A DNA stretch of 64,000 bases, from assembly GCA_004017275.1 (NCBI GenBank), contig SAKE01000024.1, positions 18,392-82,391 of the forward strand. Direction: 5' to 3'. Numbering within the stretch: the first letter of the stretch is position 1; each line of letters opens with the position of its first letter. The notes under the pieces were generated by a model. The model was not told where the DNA came from, did no database searches, and saw only the letters and a program-made list of their open reading frames with translations. This document shows positions 7,157 through 16,216 of the stretch, piece by piece. The stretch comes from Mesorhizobium sp. Its GTDB lineage: Bacteria > Pseudomonadota > Alphaproteobacteria > Rhizobiales > Rhizobiaceae. Position numbers and translations under genes: made by a program.

Positions 7157-8656
7157 ATGTCCCTCATCGACACTCGCACACCCGATGCCAAACGCCTGAT
7201 CCCGGGCGCCACCGGCGACTGGGAGATCATCATCGGCCTCGAGGTCCATGCGCAGGTGACTTCGGAAGCAAAGCTGTTTTCCGGCGCTTCGACCGCCTTC
7301 GGCGCGGCACCCAACGCCAATGTCAGCCTCGTCGATGCGGCGATGCCCGGCATGCTGCCCGTCATCAACGAGGAGTGCGTCAAGCAGGCGATCCGCACCG
7401 GCCTGGGGCTGAAGGCGCAGATCAACCATAAGTCGGTCTTCGATCGGAAAAACTACTTTTATCCCGACCTGCCTCAGGGCTACCAGATCTCGCAGTTCAA
7501 GCAGCCCATCGTCGGCGAGGGCACCGTGATCGTTTCGGTCGGCCCGGATCGCCAGGGCGAATTCGAGGACATCGAGGTCGGCATCGAACGGCTGCATCTG
7601 GAGCAGGATGCCGGCAAGTCGATGCACGACCAGCATGTGACCATGTCCTATGTCGACCTCAACCGTTCCGGCGTGGCGCTGATGGAGATCGTCTCCAAGC
7701 CGGATATGCGCTCTGCCGATGAGGCCAAAGCCTACGTCACCAAGCTGCGCACCATCGTGCGCTATCTCGGCACTTGCGACGGCAACATGGACGAAGGCTC
7801 GATGCGCGCCGACGTCAACGTTTCGGTGCGCAAGCCTGGCGGCGAATTCGGCACGCGCTGCGAGATCAAGAACGTCAACTCGATCCGCTTCATCGGCCAG
7901 GCCATCGACTACGAGGCACGCCGGCAGATCGCCATTCTGGAGGATGGCGGCAAGATCGAGCAGGAAACGCGGCTGTTCGACGCCGTCAAGGGCGAGACGC
8001 GTTCGATGCGCACCAAGGAAGAGGCGCACGACTACCGCTATTTCCCCGATCCCGATCTTTTGCCGCTGGAGTTCGATCAGGCCTATGTCGATGCGCTGGC
8101 CAAGGAATTGCCCGAGCTGCCCGACGACAAGAAGGCGCGGCTGATCGCGTCGCTCGGCCTGTCGACCTATGACGCCTCGATCCTGGTTTCGGAAAAGCCG
8201 ATTGCCGACTATTTCGAGAAGGTGGCCGCCGGCCGCGACGGCAAGCTCGCCGCCAACTGGGTCATCAACGATCTGCTCGGACAATTGAACAAGGCCGGCA
8301 AGGACATTGAAAACGCACCGGTTTCGCCAGACCAGCTCGGCGCAATCATCGATCTGATCAAGGATGGCACCATCTCCGGCAAGATCGCCAAGGACCTGTT
8401 CGAGATCGTCTGGAGCGAGGGCGGCGATCCGCGCCAGCTGGTCGAAAGCCGTGGCATGAAGCAGGTCACCGACACCGGCGCCATCGAAAAAGCCGTCGAC
8501 GAGGTGATCGCCGCGAACCCGGACAAGGTCGAACAGGCGCGCGCCAAGCCGAGCATGGCCGGCTGGTTCGTTGGCCAGGTGATGAAGGCGACCGGCGGCA
8601 AGGCCAATCCGCAAGCCGTCAACGATCTCGTCAAGACCAAGCTCGGCATCGAGTAG
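7157..8656 (+). CDS. gatB: Asp/Glu-tRNA amidotransferase subunit B
   Basis: The 499-residue protein has the GatB signature near its N-terminus (WEIIIGLEVHAQVTSEAKLF) and the conserved DLNRSGVALMEIVSKPD and SIRFIGQAIDYEARRQ segments, followed by the helical and YqeY-like tail that touches tRNA. With GatA and GatC, which are not in the window, it converts Glu-tRNA(Gln) and Asp-tRNA(Asn) to the amidated forms in the cytosol. Length is typical. A GNAT gene follows after four bases and is probably co-transcribed. Confidence 0.97.
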   Translation: MSLIDTRTPDAKRLIPGATGDWEIIIGLEVHAQVTSEAKLFSGASTAFGAAPNANVSLVDAAMPGMLPVINEECVKQAIRTGLGLKAQINHKSVFDRKNYFYPDLPQGYQISQFKQPIVGEGTVIVSVGPDRQGEFEDIEVGIERLHLEQDAGKSMHDQHVTMSYVDLNRSGVALMEIVSKPDMRSADEAKAYVTKLRTIVRYLGTCDGNMDEGSMRADVNVSVRKPGGEFGTRCEIKNVNSIRFIGQAIDYEARRQIAILEDGGKIEQETRLFDAVKGETRSMRTKEEAHDYRYFPDPDLLPLEFDQAYVDALAKELPELPDDKKARLIASLGLSTYDASILVSEKPIADYFEKVAAGRDGKLAANWVINDLLGQLNKAGKDIENAPVSPDQLGAIIDLIKDGTISGKIAKDLFEIVWSEGGDPRQLVESRGMKQVTDTGAIEKAVDEVIAANPDKVEQARAKPSMAGWFVGQVMKATGGKANPQAVNDLVKTKLGIE

Positions 8657-8660
8657 GCCC

Positions 8661-9149
8661 GTGTTCGTCCGCACCACCGGAGAGCGAGATCTGGCAGCCA
8701 TTCGCGCGCTGCTGGTCGAAACCTGGCATGCAACCTATGACGCGATCTATGGCGCTGCGAAAGTCACTGAGATCACCGATGAATGGCATTCGATCGCTTC
8801 GCTCCGCTCGCGGCTGACGCGACCGAACTCGGAATTCCTGGTGGCCGATGACGGCAAGCGCATCGGCGGCATGGCTTTCGCCGCCGCGACCGCCGATGCG
8901 AAGGTGGTTCTGTTGAACCAACTCTACGTCCATCCGGACTGCCAAAGGCGCGGGATAGGGCAAGCACTGCTCGACGAGGTCGAAGCCAGTTTTCCGGAAG
9001 CGCGAACGCTGCGCGTCGAGGTCGAGGAAACCAATGCGGCAGCCATCGCTTTCTACCGCTCGAAAGGGTTTTCGTCCGCCGGCAACACCGCTGATCCTCG
9101 TGAGGCCTCGGGGCCGACGACGCTGAGTTTCGAGAAGCCGCTCGGATAG
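8661..9149 (+). CDS. GNAT-family N-acetyltransferase
   Basis: The protein has 162 residues and starts at GTG four bases after gatB. The central LNQLYVHPDCQRRGIGQALL segment contains the acetyl-CoA-binding Q/RxxGxG/A motif (QRRGIG). The C-terminal part has VEETNAAAIAFYRSKGF, the usual motif B of GNATs. The acyl acceptor is unknown. Its coupling to gatB suggests shared transcription rather than shared function. Confidence 0.85.
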   Translation: MFVRTTGERDLAAIRALLVETWHATYDAIYGAAKVTEITDEWHSIASLRSRLTRPNSEFLVADDGKRIGGMAFAAATADAKVVLLNQLYVHPDCQRRGIGQALLDEVEASFPEARTLRVEVEETNAAAIAFYRSKGFSSAGNTADPREASGPTTLSFEKPLG

Positions 9150-9256
9150 ACTGCCACCGGGGCTCTTCGGCGCCAACAGCGCCGCTAGACGGCCGCGACC
9201 CGGCCATGCGTCATCCCGGCATTTGCCGTGCGGGCTCACGAGAGATATGCAAGGGC

Positions 9257-9709
9257 ATGACCAAACTGTCCCGCACTGTAGCGTTGGCGCTGCTTGCCAT
9301 CATCGTTTTCGCAACCTTGTCGCCGATCCAGATGCGGCCTCATATAGCCGAGGCGACTGTTGAGCGCGCCCTGGCTTATGTCCTGTTGGGCTTCGCCCTG
9401 GCGTTCGGCTTCCCCAACCGACTGTATCAAGCCGCGATCTTTGTGGTCGCGGCCGCCGGCATACTGGAACTGCTTCAGATCATCGATCCCGGTCGCCACG
9501 CGCACGTTGCCGATGCACTCGTGAAAGCCGGAGCCGGCATTGTTGGGATCCTCGTAGGGCAATTCTTCGTCAGGAGCGGGAGAGGGATAGGCGCGGCAGA
9601 AAACCGCCACGACGATGCGGCAAGAACTTGGTTTCGAAGTCGGCTAGGCGGAAGAGACCTCCACATTGTCGATCAGCCTGGTCTTGCCGAGCCAGGCGGC
9701 CGCGAGTAG
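9257..9709 (+). CDS. VanZ-like membrane protein
   Basis: The protein has 150 residues from the ATG at 9257, which has AAGGG upstream. An N-terminal hydrophobic helix, the VERALAYVLLGFALAFGF segment and ELLQIIDPGRHAHVADALVKAGAGIVGILVGQ give the VanZ pattern of about four membrane helices. Function is unknown; the founding member confers low-level teicoplanin resistance. The last 22 codons overlap the 3' end of convergent panC, and the tail after residue 115 is polar and not family-like, so the original stop may have been lost. Confidence 0.65.
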   Translation: MTKLSRTVALALLAIIVFATLSPIQMRPHIAEATVERALAYVLLGFALAFGFPNRLYQAAIFVVAAAGILELLQIIDPGRHAHVADALVKAGAGIVGILVGQFFVRSGRGIGAAENRHDDAARTWFRSRLGGRDLHIVDQPGLAEPGGRE

Positions 9710-10495
9710 GCGCCCTTCACGGTCTCGACGCCACGGCGCGAGTGTCAGGCTCTCGCGTGCCTCGACATAGTCGACCTCGCGGAAACCGGCAGCGATGAGG
9801 GTGCGGCTGGCCTCTTCGGTCGCGTCGCTCTGGTCGGCGCCTGCCGCCAGAGCCACTGCCGTGTTGCGCAATATCACGTTAAGCTGGCGGGCGATCTTCA
9901 GTTCGTCTTCGTCGAGGTAGGCGTTGCGCGACGACATGGCCAGACCATGCGCGTCGCGGATTGTCGGTGTGCCAATGATCTCGACGGGCAGGTCGAGGTC
10001 GCGGCAGATCTGCCTGACGACGCAAAGCTGCTGGTAGTCCTTCTCGCCAAAGACCGCACAGTCAGGCGTTGCCTGCAGGAGGAGCTTGGCTACCACGGTG
10101 GCGACGCCGTCGAAGAAGGTCGGCCGAAAATCCGATTCAAGCCCGGCGGAGGGGCCGCCGACCGAGATTTTCGTGGCGAAGCCGGAAGGATACATCTCGC
10201 CGACCGTCGGCGTGAAGGCGAGGTCGGCCTTTGCCATGCCCAGCCGGTCGAGGTCGCGGGCGAGCTGACGCGGGTACTTGTCGAGGTCTTCGCTCGGCGC
10301 GAACTGTGTCGGGTTGACGAAGATCGACACGACACAGCGCTCGGCTCTTTCGAGCGCGATTTTGACCAGCGAGATGTGCCCGTCATGCAACGCGCCCATG
10401 GTCGGCACCATGGCGACACGAAGGCCATCGCGCCGCCAGTCCTGGACTTGCGCGCGAAGTGCGGCAACGCTGTCGACGACGACGGGTCGGCTCAT
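9644..10495 (-). CDS. panC: Pantothenate synthetase
   Basis: The protein has 283 residues. Recognition rests on MVPTMGALHDGHISLVK (the HIGH-type nucleotide-binding motif), VSIFVNPTQFAPSEDLDKYP, VFGEKDYQQL and SSRNAYL (KMSKS equivalent). It joins pantoate and beta-alanine with ATP to make pantothenate. The gene overlaps the end of panB by four bases (ATGA), so the two are translationally coupled. Its 3' end overlaps the convergent VanZ-like gene by 66 bases. Confidence 0.97.
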   Translation of the reverse strand: MSRPVVVDSVAALRAQVQDWRRDGLRVAMVPTMGALHDGHISLVKIALERAERCVVSIFVNPTQFAPSEDLDKYPRQLARDLDRLGMAKADLAFTPTVGEMYPSGFATKISVGGPSAGLESDFRPTFFDGVATVVAKLLLQATPDCAVFGEKDYQQLCVVRQICRDLDLPVEIIGTPTIRDAHGLAMSSRNAYLDEDELKIARQLNVILRNTAVALAAGADQSDATEEASRTLIAAGFREVDYVEARESLTLAPWRRDREGRLLAAAWLGKTRLIDNVEVSSA

Positions 10496-11334
10496 GCGTC
10501 ATCCCTGCTGTTTGTCGCCGAAAAGACGTGGCCAGGGCCGGGGAATGTCCGGCTTCGCACCTCCGCTGCGTAGGTTTTTGCGGCATGCGAGATCACGCTG
10601 CGCAGATCGGCGTATTCCTTGACGAATTTCGGCACCCGATCGACGGTGAGCCCGACCATGTCGTCGATGACCAGGATCTGGCCGTCGCAGTCGCCGCTGG
10701 CGCCGATGCCGATGGTTGGAATGGCGATACGGCGGGTGATGTCGGCGGCGACCGTCTCGACCGTGCCTTCGATGACCACCGAGAATGCGCCGGCGTTCTC
10801 GACGGCGAGCGCGTCGCGAACCAAAGCCGCAACGGCCTCCTCGGTGCGACCCTTGATCCTGTAGCCTCCGTCCTTCTCGACCGATTGCGGCTGCAGGCCG
10901 ATATGTCCCATGACCGGAATGCCGGCGGCGACGATGGCGGCAATCTGCTTGCTCATGTCGACGCCGCCTTCGAGTTTCACCGCCTGGCAGCCGGTCTCGT
11001 CGACGACCCGCCGCGCCGAGGCAATGGCTTGCGTTGCCGAAGCCTCATAGGTGCCAGCCGGCAGGTCGACGACGACGCAGGCTTTGGCCGAGCCGCGCAT
11101 CACCGCTTGCCCATGCGCGATCATCATCTCCAGCGAGGCGCCCAGCGTCGTCTTGTGGCCGTGCAGCACCATGGCGACGCTGTCGCCGACCAGAAGCAGG
11201 TCGACATGCTCGTCAAGCAAGCGGGCCACTGGGTAGGTATAGGCGGTGAGGCAGACGATCGGCGTGCCGCCCTTGCGGCGGCGAATCGTGTCGGCGCTGA
11301 TGCGAATGTCGGTGGTCGGCAATTTTGTGGCCAA
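10492..11334 (-). CDS. panB: 3-methyl-2-oxobutanoate hydroxymethyltransferase
   Basis: The 280-residue protein has the PanB landmarks LLVGDSVAMVLHGHKTT, the metal-binding aspartates in the following loop (VVVDLPAGTYE), VKLEGG and VMGHIGLQPQSV. It makes ketopantoate from alpha-ketoisovalerate and methylene-tetrahydrofolate, the first committed step to pantothenate. Translation appears to start at TTG at 11334, which has a consensus AGGAGG seven bases upstream; no ATG lies near. It is the first gene of the panBC pair. Confidence 0.97.
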   Translation of the reverse strand: MATKLPTTDIRISADTIRRRKGGTPIVCLTAYTYPVARLLDEHVDLLLVGDSVAMVLHGHKTTLGASLEMMIAHGQAVMRGSAKACVVVDLPAGTYEASATQAIASARRVVDETGCQAVKLEGGVDMSKQIAAIVAAGIPVMGHIGLQPQSVEKDGGYRIKGRTEEAVAALVRDALAVENAGAFSVVIEGTVETVAADITRRIAIPTIGIGASGDCDGQILVIDDMVGLTVDRVPKFVKEYADLRSVISHAAKTYAAEVRSRTFPGPGHVFSATNSRDDA

Positions 11335-11561
11335 TCGTCACCTCCTTTGGCCTCAAGCGGGCTGAATACTCGTACGGGCGCGCAGAGCTTTAGAAAGACC
11401 GTAAAGGCTTGGCAAGCGTGCATCCTGCGGTCGAGAAGATCACAGGCTTGTGTCGGGTTTCCGGCAAGTCATTTGCGCGCTCACCGTGGCAAAAGCCTTG
11501 CCTTCGGCAAGGCCTGACGCCATAAGCAGGAAACGGCGCTGCCGGCGCGAGGGTTTTGAAA

Positions 11562-11960
11562 ATGAAGACTTTCCTTACGCAGTTTTTCACCTGGTGGAAC
11601 AGCCAGACGCTGGGAACGCGCCTGCACACCTGGCGCCATGGCAAGAAGGTCGGCCAGGACGAAACAGGCAATGTCTATTACGAGGGCGGCATCGATTCGG
11701 AAGGCCGCACGCGCCGCTGGGTCATCTACCGCAACTATTCGGAAGCCTCCGCCATACCGCCCGGTTGGCACGGCTGGATCCATCATCGTGTCGACGTCGC
11801 GCCGGCGAGCGAGGACTACAAGCCGCGCGACTGGCAGAAGCCGCATCAGCCCAATCTGACCGGCAGCCCGGCCGCCTATCGCCCGAAGGGCTCGGTGCTG
11901 ACCAACCAGCATCGCCCGCAGGTCACCGGCGACTACGACGCCTGGACGCCGGGGTCGTAG
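11562..11960 (+). CDS. Complex I accessory subunit, NDUFA12/B17.2 family
   Basis: The 132-residue protein shows the family hallmarks: an N-terminal aromatic segment (FFTWWNSQTLGTRLHTW), GKKVGQDETGNVYYE, RRWVIY, PPGWHGWIHH and the C-terminal WQKPHQPNLTG. Alphaproteobacteria share this supernumerary NADH:quinone oxidoreductase subunit with mitochondria, where it sits on the peripheral arm. The nuo operon is not in the window. The ATG at 11562 is used; a TTG two codons earlier is less likely. Confidence 0.93.
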   Translation: MKTFLTQFFTWWNSQTLGTRLHTWRHGKKVGQDETGNVYYEGGIDSEGRTRRWVIYRNYSEASAIPPGWHGWIHHRVDVAPASEDYKPRDWQKPHQPNLTGSPAAYRPKGSVLTNQHRPQVTGDYDAWTPGS

Positions 11961-12083
11961 CGACGGGGTGCAAGCCGGTCCTTTATCGCCACAATTGGTG
12001 TTTAGCTGCTTGCTGATCAGAAAACGGCGACTAGCCTTGGCGATCGACAGAATCACCCCGGCGCGAACCACCGGTATCCCTAT

Positions 12084-12668
12084 ATGAGCTTTTTCAACCT
12101 GACATCGATGGGCGGCCTGACATTAGCCGCCGGCCTTGCGGTCGGCACCGCGGCCTTTGCCGCTCCGCCCGAACCCGCACCAGTGCCGGCACCGCCCGCG
12201 GGATCGGAGCGGGTCACCAATCCCGTCGCCGAGTTTGCCGGCATCGACAAGATCACCGGCCGCATCATCACCTTTGATGTCTATATCGACGAGACGGTGC
12301 AGTTCGGTGCTTTGCAGGTGACGCCGCGCGTTTGCTATTCGCGGCCGCAGACCGAAGAGCCGAAGACCGATTCCTTCGTCGAGGTCGACGAGATCACGCT
12401 CGACCGGAAAATCCGCCGCATCTTCACCGGCTGGATGTTTGCCGAAAGCCCCGGCCTCAATGCCGTCGAGCACGCCGTCTATGACGTCTGGCTGAAGGAA
12501 TGCAAGCAGAAGTCTGATGTGCCGGCCCCCGACGGCGCCAAGGCTGACGCGACCAAAGCCGACGCGCCCAAGCCCGCCGCGGCCAAACCGAAGGCCACCA
12601 CTCCGGACGTGACAGAGCCTGTGACGGAGCCGGACGCTTCGGAACCCGATACCACCGACGCCAACTGA
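12084..12668 (+). CDS. DUF2155 secreted protein
   Basis: The 194-residue protein starts with a signal peptide ending near AFA (about residue 26). The central region, with KITGRIITFDVYIDETVQFGALQVTPRVCYSRP, WMFAESPGLNAVEHAVYDVWL and a final KECKQ, is DUF2155, a two-cysteine envelope domain found across alphaproteobacteria. The last 45 residues are an Ala/Lys/Pro/Asp repeat-like tail (alternating KADA, KPAA, EPD units) that may be flexible. Function is unknown; the gene usually lies near aat and complex I accessory genes, as here. Confidence 0.85.
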   Translation: MSFFNLTSMGGLTLAAGLAVGTAAFAAPPEPAPVPAPPAGSERVTNPVAEFAGIDKITGRIITFDVYIDETVQFGALQVTPRVCYSRPQTEEPKTDSFVEVDEITLDRKIRRIFTGWMFAESPGLNAVEHAVYDVWLKECKQKSDVPAPDGAKADATKADAPKPAAAKPKATTPDVTEPVTEPDASEPDTTDAN

Positions 12669-12744
12669 TCCTCCGGAACCGCCCTGGCCCACCATGCGTT
12701 GGGCCACGGACGACCGCGCATTTATGCGTAAGGAGGATCTTCCG

Positions 12745-13131
12745 ATGTCAGACAGCAAGCGGATTATGGCCGGCAAGGCAGAATTGCTCGAACTCGAAAA
12801 GGGGTTCTGGACGGGCGACGCGGCCTATTATGCGGCGAATGCCGACACCGAATGCCTGGTGGCGTTTCCACAGATGGCCAAGGCGATGGACAATGCCGAT
12901 CTCGCCAGGACCGCAACCAAGCCCAACCGCTGGCGCGACCTGAAGATCGATCTCAAGGGCATTATCGAGCCGGGCAGCGACATCGTCATGCTGACCTACG
13001 AGGCGCATGCGACACGCGAGAACGGCGAACCCTACGCCGCACTGGTCAGCACCGGCTACGTCCATCGCGTCAATGGCTGGAAGATGATGTTCCACGCGCA
13101 GACGCCGTTGGCAGCCGCGGCCGGGACGTAA
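12745..13131 (+). CDS. NTF2-like (SnoaL/DUF4440-type) protein
   Basis: The ATG at 12745 has AGGAGG about nine bases upstream. The 128-residue protein contains LLELEKGFWTGDAAYYAAN, the alpha-helix/strand opening of NTF2-like proteins, and ends with STGYVHRVNGWKMMFHAQTPL, the closing strands of the cone fold. Such domains bind small hydrophobic molecules or act as enzymes. No catalytic residues can be assigned. It sits between DUF2155 and the convergent aat gene. Confidence 0.7.
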   Translation: MSDSKRIMAGKAELLELEKGFWTGDAAYYAANADTECLVAFPQMAKAMDNADLARTATKPNRWRDLKIDLKGIIEPGSDIVMLTYEAHATRENGEPYAALVSTGYVHRVNGWKMMFHAQTPLAAAAGT

Positions 13132-13162
13132 GAGGCTCAATCGTCAGGAAAAGAATACGGCG

Positions 13163-13780
13163 TCAGGGATAGAAAAAGGCCTCGCCCTTAAGCGCTTCGG
13201 CGAGCATCTTCTCATACTTGCCGCGCGGCACGTCGACCGCGCCGAAGCGCTTCAGATGATCCGTCGTGAACTGCGTGTCAAGTAACGCGAAGCCTCGCGC
13301 CTTCAACCGTTCGACGAGATAGTAAAGGCAGGTCTTGGAAGCGTCCGTCTCTTTGGCGAACATGCTCTCGCCAAAAAACACCCGGCCGAGCGATACGCCA
13401 TACAGGCCGCCGACCAGCCGGTCCTCGCGCCACGCCTCGACCGAATGACAATGGCCTATCCGATGCAGTTCGACATAGGCTTCGCGGATCGGCGCATTGA
13501 TCCAGGTCGAGCGCCGCTCCGCGCGCTTTTCGGCGCAGCCATCGATCGTCGCTTCGAAATCGAAATCGAAACGGATGTCGAAGGGATGTTTCTTGATCGT
13601 TTTCCGGAGGCTTTTCGGCGTGTGAAAGTCGTCAAGCGGGATGATTCCGCGCGTTTCCGGCCGCACCCAGAACACCTCCGGGTCGCCGGCACTTTCGGCC
13701 ATCGGAAAGACGCCCGAAGCATAGGCCTTGAGCAGAAGGTCGGTGGGGATGCGATAGCCGGGCGCGTAGGGGCGGGTCAT
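13163..13780 (-). CDS. aat: Leucyl/phenylalanyl-tRNA-protein transferase
   Basis: The 205-residue protein carries the family motifs near the start (LLKAYASGVFPMAE, EVFWVRPETRGIIPLDDFH) and GHCHSVEAWREDRLVGGLYGVSLGRVFFGESMF in the middle. It adds Leu or Phe to N-terminal Arg/Lys residues and so creates N-degrons for the ClpS/ClpAP pathway. It is transcribed in the same direction as accC, 12 bases after that gene, and is likely part of that operon. Confidence 0.97.
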   Translation of the reverse strand: MTRPYAPGYRIPTDLLLKAYASGVFPMAESAGDPEVFWVRPETRGIIPLDDFHTPKSLRKTIKKHPFDIRFDFDFEATIDGCAEKRAERRSTWINAPIREAYVELHRIGHCHSVEAWREDRLVGGLYGVSLGRVFFGESMFAKETDASKTCLYYLVERLKARGFALLDTQFTTDHLKRFGAVDVPRGKYEKMLAEALKGEAFFYP

Positions 13781-13792
13781 CGCGTCTCCGCG

Positions 13793-15136
13793 CTACTCTT
13801 CCTCGGCCAGGTATTTTTCCAGCCAGTGGATGTCATAGTCGCCATTGGCTATGTCGGCATTGCCGACGAGATCGCGAAACAGCGGCAACGTCGTCTTGAT
13901 GCCGTCGACGACGAACTCATCCAGGGCGCGACGCAGCCGCATCATGCACTCGACGCGGTTGCGCCCATGCACGATCAACTTGCCGATCAGGCTGTCGTAG
14001 TAGGGCGGGATCTTGTAGCCGGAATAGACGCCGGAATCGACGCGGATGCCGAGACCGCCCGGTGTGTGGAAATGGGTGATCGTGCCGGGCGAGGGGGTGA
14101 AAGTGCGCGGATCCTCGGCATTGATGCGGCATTCGATGGCGTGGCCGTTGAACTTGATGTCCTCCTGCTTCACCGAGAGTCCGCCGCCCGAGGCGACGCG
14201 GATCTGCTCGTGCACGAGATCGATGCCGGTGATCGCTTCCGTCACCGGATGCTCAACCTGCAGGCGCGTGTTCATCTCGATGAAATAGAACTCGCCATTC
14301 TCGTAGAGGAACTCGATGGTGCCGGCACCGGAATAGCCGAGATCGGCGATAGCCTTGGCGCAGATGCCGCCGATACGGGCGCGCTCTTCGGCATTGAGGG
14401 CCGGCGAGGGCGCCTCTTCCCAGACCTTCTGGTGGCGGCGCTGCAAGGAACAGTCGCGCTCGCCGAAATGGACGCCGTGGCCGAAGCCGTCGCCGAACAC
14501 CTGCACCTCGATGTGACGTGGTTTTTCCAGGTATTTCTCGATGTAGACGGCATCGTCGCCGAAGGCCGCACCGGCTTCCGTGCTCGCCGTCTGCAAGGCG
14601 ATCTCGAGGTCGGCCTCGGTAAGGGCGACCTTCATACCGCGCCCGCCACCGCCGGCGGATGCCTTGATGATCACGGGATAGCCGATCTCGGCGGCGATGC
14701 GCCTGGCTTCCTTTTGGTCGGTAACCGCGCCATCCGAACCGGGCACGACCGGAATGCCGAGGCGCTTGGCGGTGCGCTTGGCTTCGATCTTGTCGCCCAT
14801 GATGCGGATATGGTCGCCGGACGGGCCGATGAAGGTGATGTTGTGAGCAGCCAGGATATCGGCGAACTTGGCGTTTTCCGACAGGAAGCCGTAGCCTGGA
14901 TGCACGGCATCGGCGCCGGTGATCTCGCACGCCGCGACGATCTGGTGGATGTTCAAATAGCTGTCGCGCGATGGCGGCGGCCCGATGCAGACGCTCTCGT
15001 CGGCGAGCCGCACATGCATGGCGTCGGCGTCGGCGGTCGAATGCACCACCACTGTCTGGATGCCGAGTTCCTTGCAGGCACGCAGCACCCGAAGCGCGAT
15101 TTCGCCGCGATTGGCGATGAGGATTTTCTGGAACAT
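13793..15136 (-). CDS. accC: Acetyl-CoA carboxylase, biotin carboxylase subunit
   Basis: The 447-residue protein begins MFQKILIANRGEIALRVLRA and has the glycine-rich ATP-grasp loop KASAGGGGRGMKV, the catalytic EMNTRLQVEHPVTE and the RINAEDP region. It carboxylates the biotin carried by AccB, the first half-reaction of fatty acid synthesis. It follows accB after ten bases. Length matches the family (about 449). Confidence 0.98.
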   Translation of the reverse strand: MFQKILIANRGEIALRVLRACKELGIQTVVVHSTADADAMHVRLADESVCIGPPPSRDSYLNIHQIVAACEITGADAVHPGYGFLSENAKFADILAAHNITFIGPSGDHIRIMGDKIEAKRTAKRLGIPVVPGSDGAVTDQKEARRIAAEIGYPVIIKASAGGGGRGMKVALTEADLEIALQTASTEAGAAFGDDAVYIEKYLEKPRHIEVQVFGDGFGHGVHFGERDCSLQRRHQKVWEEAPSPALNAEERARIGGICAKAIADLGYSGAGTIEFLYENGEFYFIEMNTRLQVEHPVTEAITGIDLVHEQIRVASGGGLSVKQEDIKFNGHAIECRINAEDPRTFTPSPGTITHFHTPGGLGIRVDSGVYSGYKIPPYYDSLIGKLIVHGRNRVECMMRLRRALDEFVVDGIKTTLPLFRDLVGNADIANGDYDIHWLEKYLAEEE

Positions 15137-15146
15137 CCGGCCCGCT

Positions 15147-15605
15147 CTACTCGATCACGACAAGCGGCATGCCGTATTCGACCGGCTGCGAATCCTCGAA
15201 CAGGATCGCCGTCACCGTGCCGGCGCGCGGCGAGGGGATCTGGTTCATCGTCTTCATCGCTTCGATGATCAGCAGCGTCTGGCCTTCCTTCACCTTCTGA
15301 CCGACCTCGATGAACGCCTTGGCGTCGGGCGAAGGGGCCAGATAGGCGGTGCCGACCATCGGCGAGGTGACCGCATTTTTGGACAGATCCGCTACAAGGG
15401 GCACGGCAACGGCGGCGGTCTGCGCTGCTGCCGGCGCATAGGCCGGTTGTGGCGCTGCGATCGCATGAACAGCCGGCGCTTGCCGCGATACACGCACCTT
15501 CAGGTCACCCAGTTCAACCTCGATTTCGGTGAGGTTGGTGTCGTTCAGTATGCCCGCCAGATCGCGGATCAGTTGCTGGTCAACACCGGTCTTCTTTATC
15601 GACAT
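15147..15605 (-). CDS. accB: Acetyl-CoA carboxylase biotin carboxyl carrier protein
   Basis: The 152-residue protein has an N-terminal helical domain, an Ala/Pro-rich linker (residues 50-75) and a C-terminal biotinyl domain with the target lysine in EAMKTMNQI. The ATG at 15605 is chosen because AGAAGG lies seven bases upstream; the longer frame to 15635 overlaps the aroQ stop. It works with AccC directly downstream. Confidence 0.96.
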   Translation of the reverse strand: MSIKKTGVDQQLIRDLAGILNDTNLTEIEVELGDLKVRVSRQAPAVHAIAAPQPAYAPAAAQTAAVAVPLVADLSKNAVTSPMVGTAYLAPSPDAKAFIEVGQKVKEGQTLLIIEAMKTMNQIPSPRAGTVTAILFEDSQPVEYGMPLVVIE

Positions 15606-15631
15606 TTTTGAGCCTTCTGTTTGTTCGCCGG

Positions 15632-16066
15632 TCATAGGCGTGCTGCCAGCGCCTGCAACGCCAGCGTGTAGCCGAGCGGCCCAAAGCCACAGATCATTCC
15701 GACGGCAACCGGCGCGACCATGGAGACGTGGCGGAATGGTTCCCGCGCATGGATGTTGGAAAGATGAACTTCGGCGACGGGCAGTGGCGCGACGGCGCGG
15801 ATGGCGTCGTGAATGGCGATCGAGGTGTGGCTGTAGGCGCCTGGATTGATAACGATGCCGACAGCCTTGTCGCCGGCTTCCTGGATCCAGTCGACAAGGT
15901 CGCCCTCATGGTTCGACTGGCGGAAATCGATCTCGAGCCCCAGCGCCGTGCCGGCCTGCTTACAGTCGTCGGCGATGGCGGCAAGCGTCTTGCCGCCATA
16001 GATGCCCGGTTCGCGCTTGCCGAGCGCGTTGAGATTGGGACCGTTCAGGACGAAAACCGTTTTCAA
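15632..16066 (-). CDS. aroQ: Type II 3-dehydroquinate dehydratase
   Basis: The 144-residue protein has the type II landmarks: N-terminal VFVLNGPNLNALGKREPGIYG with the lid Arg/Tyr, DFRQSNHEGDLVDWI, VINPGAYSHTSIAIHDA and EVHLSNIHAREPFR with the catalytic His. It converts 3-dehydroquinate to dehydroshikimate. Translation seems to start at TTG at 16066. It leads the aroQ-accB-accC-aat run on the minus strand. Confidence 0.97.
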   Translation of the reverse strand: MKTVFVLNGPNLNALGKREPGIYGGKTLAAIADDCKQAGTALGLEIDFRQSNHEGDLVDWIQEAGDKAVGIVINPGAYSHTSIAIHDAIRAVAPLPVAEVHLSNIHAREPFRHVSMVAPVAVGMICGFGPLGYTLALQALAARL

Positions 16067-16216
16067 AAAAGCCGACCTTTCCCGGCGCCGACATCAAGCC
16101 GGCGCGCTGGGTCCTCTATAGTGGGCATAGCCGCCCGCGGAAAGAGCGCAAGTGCGTTCTTTCACTGTCCACAACAGGCGGAAATGTGCCCGTGAGAAAT
16201 AGGCTCGCGGACAAGA

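Noticed and set aside
6968..8701. 577-codon minus-strand open frame
   Set aside because: It lies antisense to gatB over its whole length and its composition (Leu/Asp/Gly/Arg-rich, no domain) is that of a high-GC shadow frame.
13445..15268. 607-codon plus-strand open frame
   Set aside because: It is antisense to aat, accC and part of accB, all of which are certain genes.
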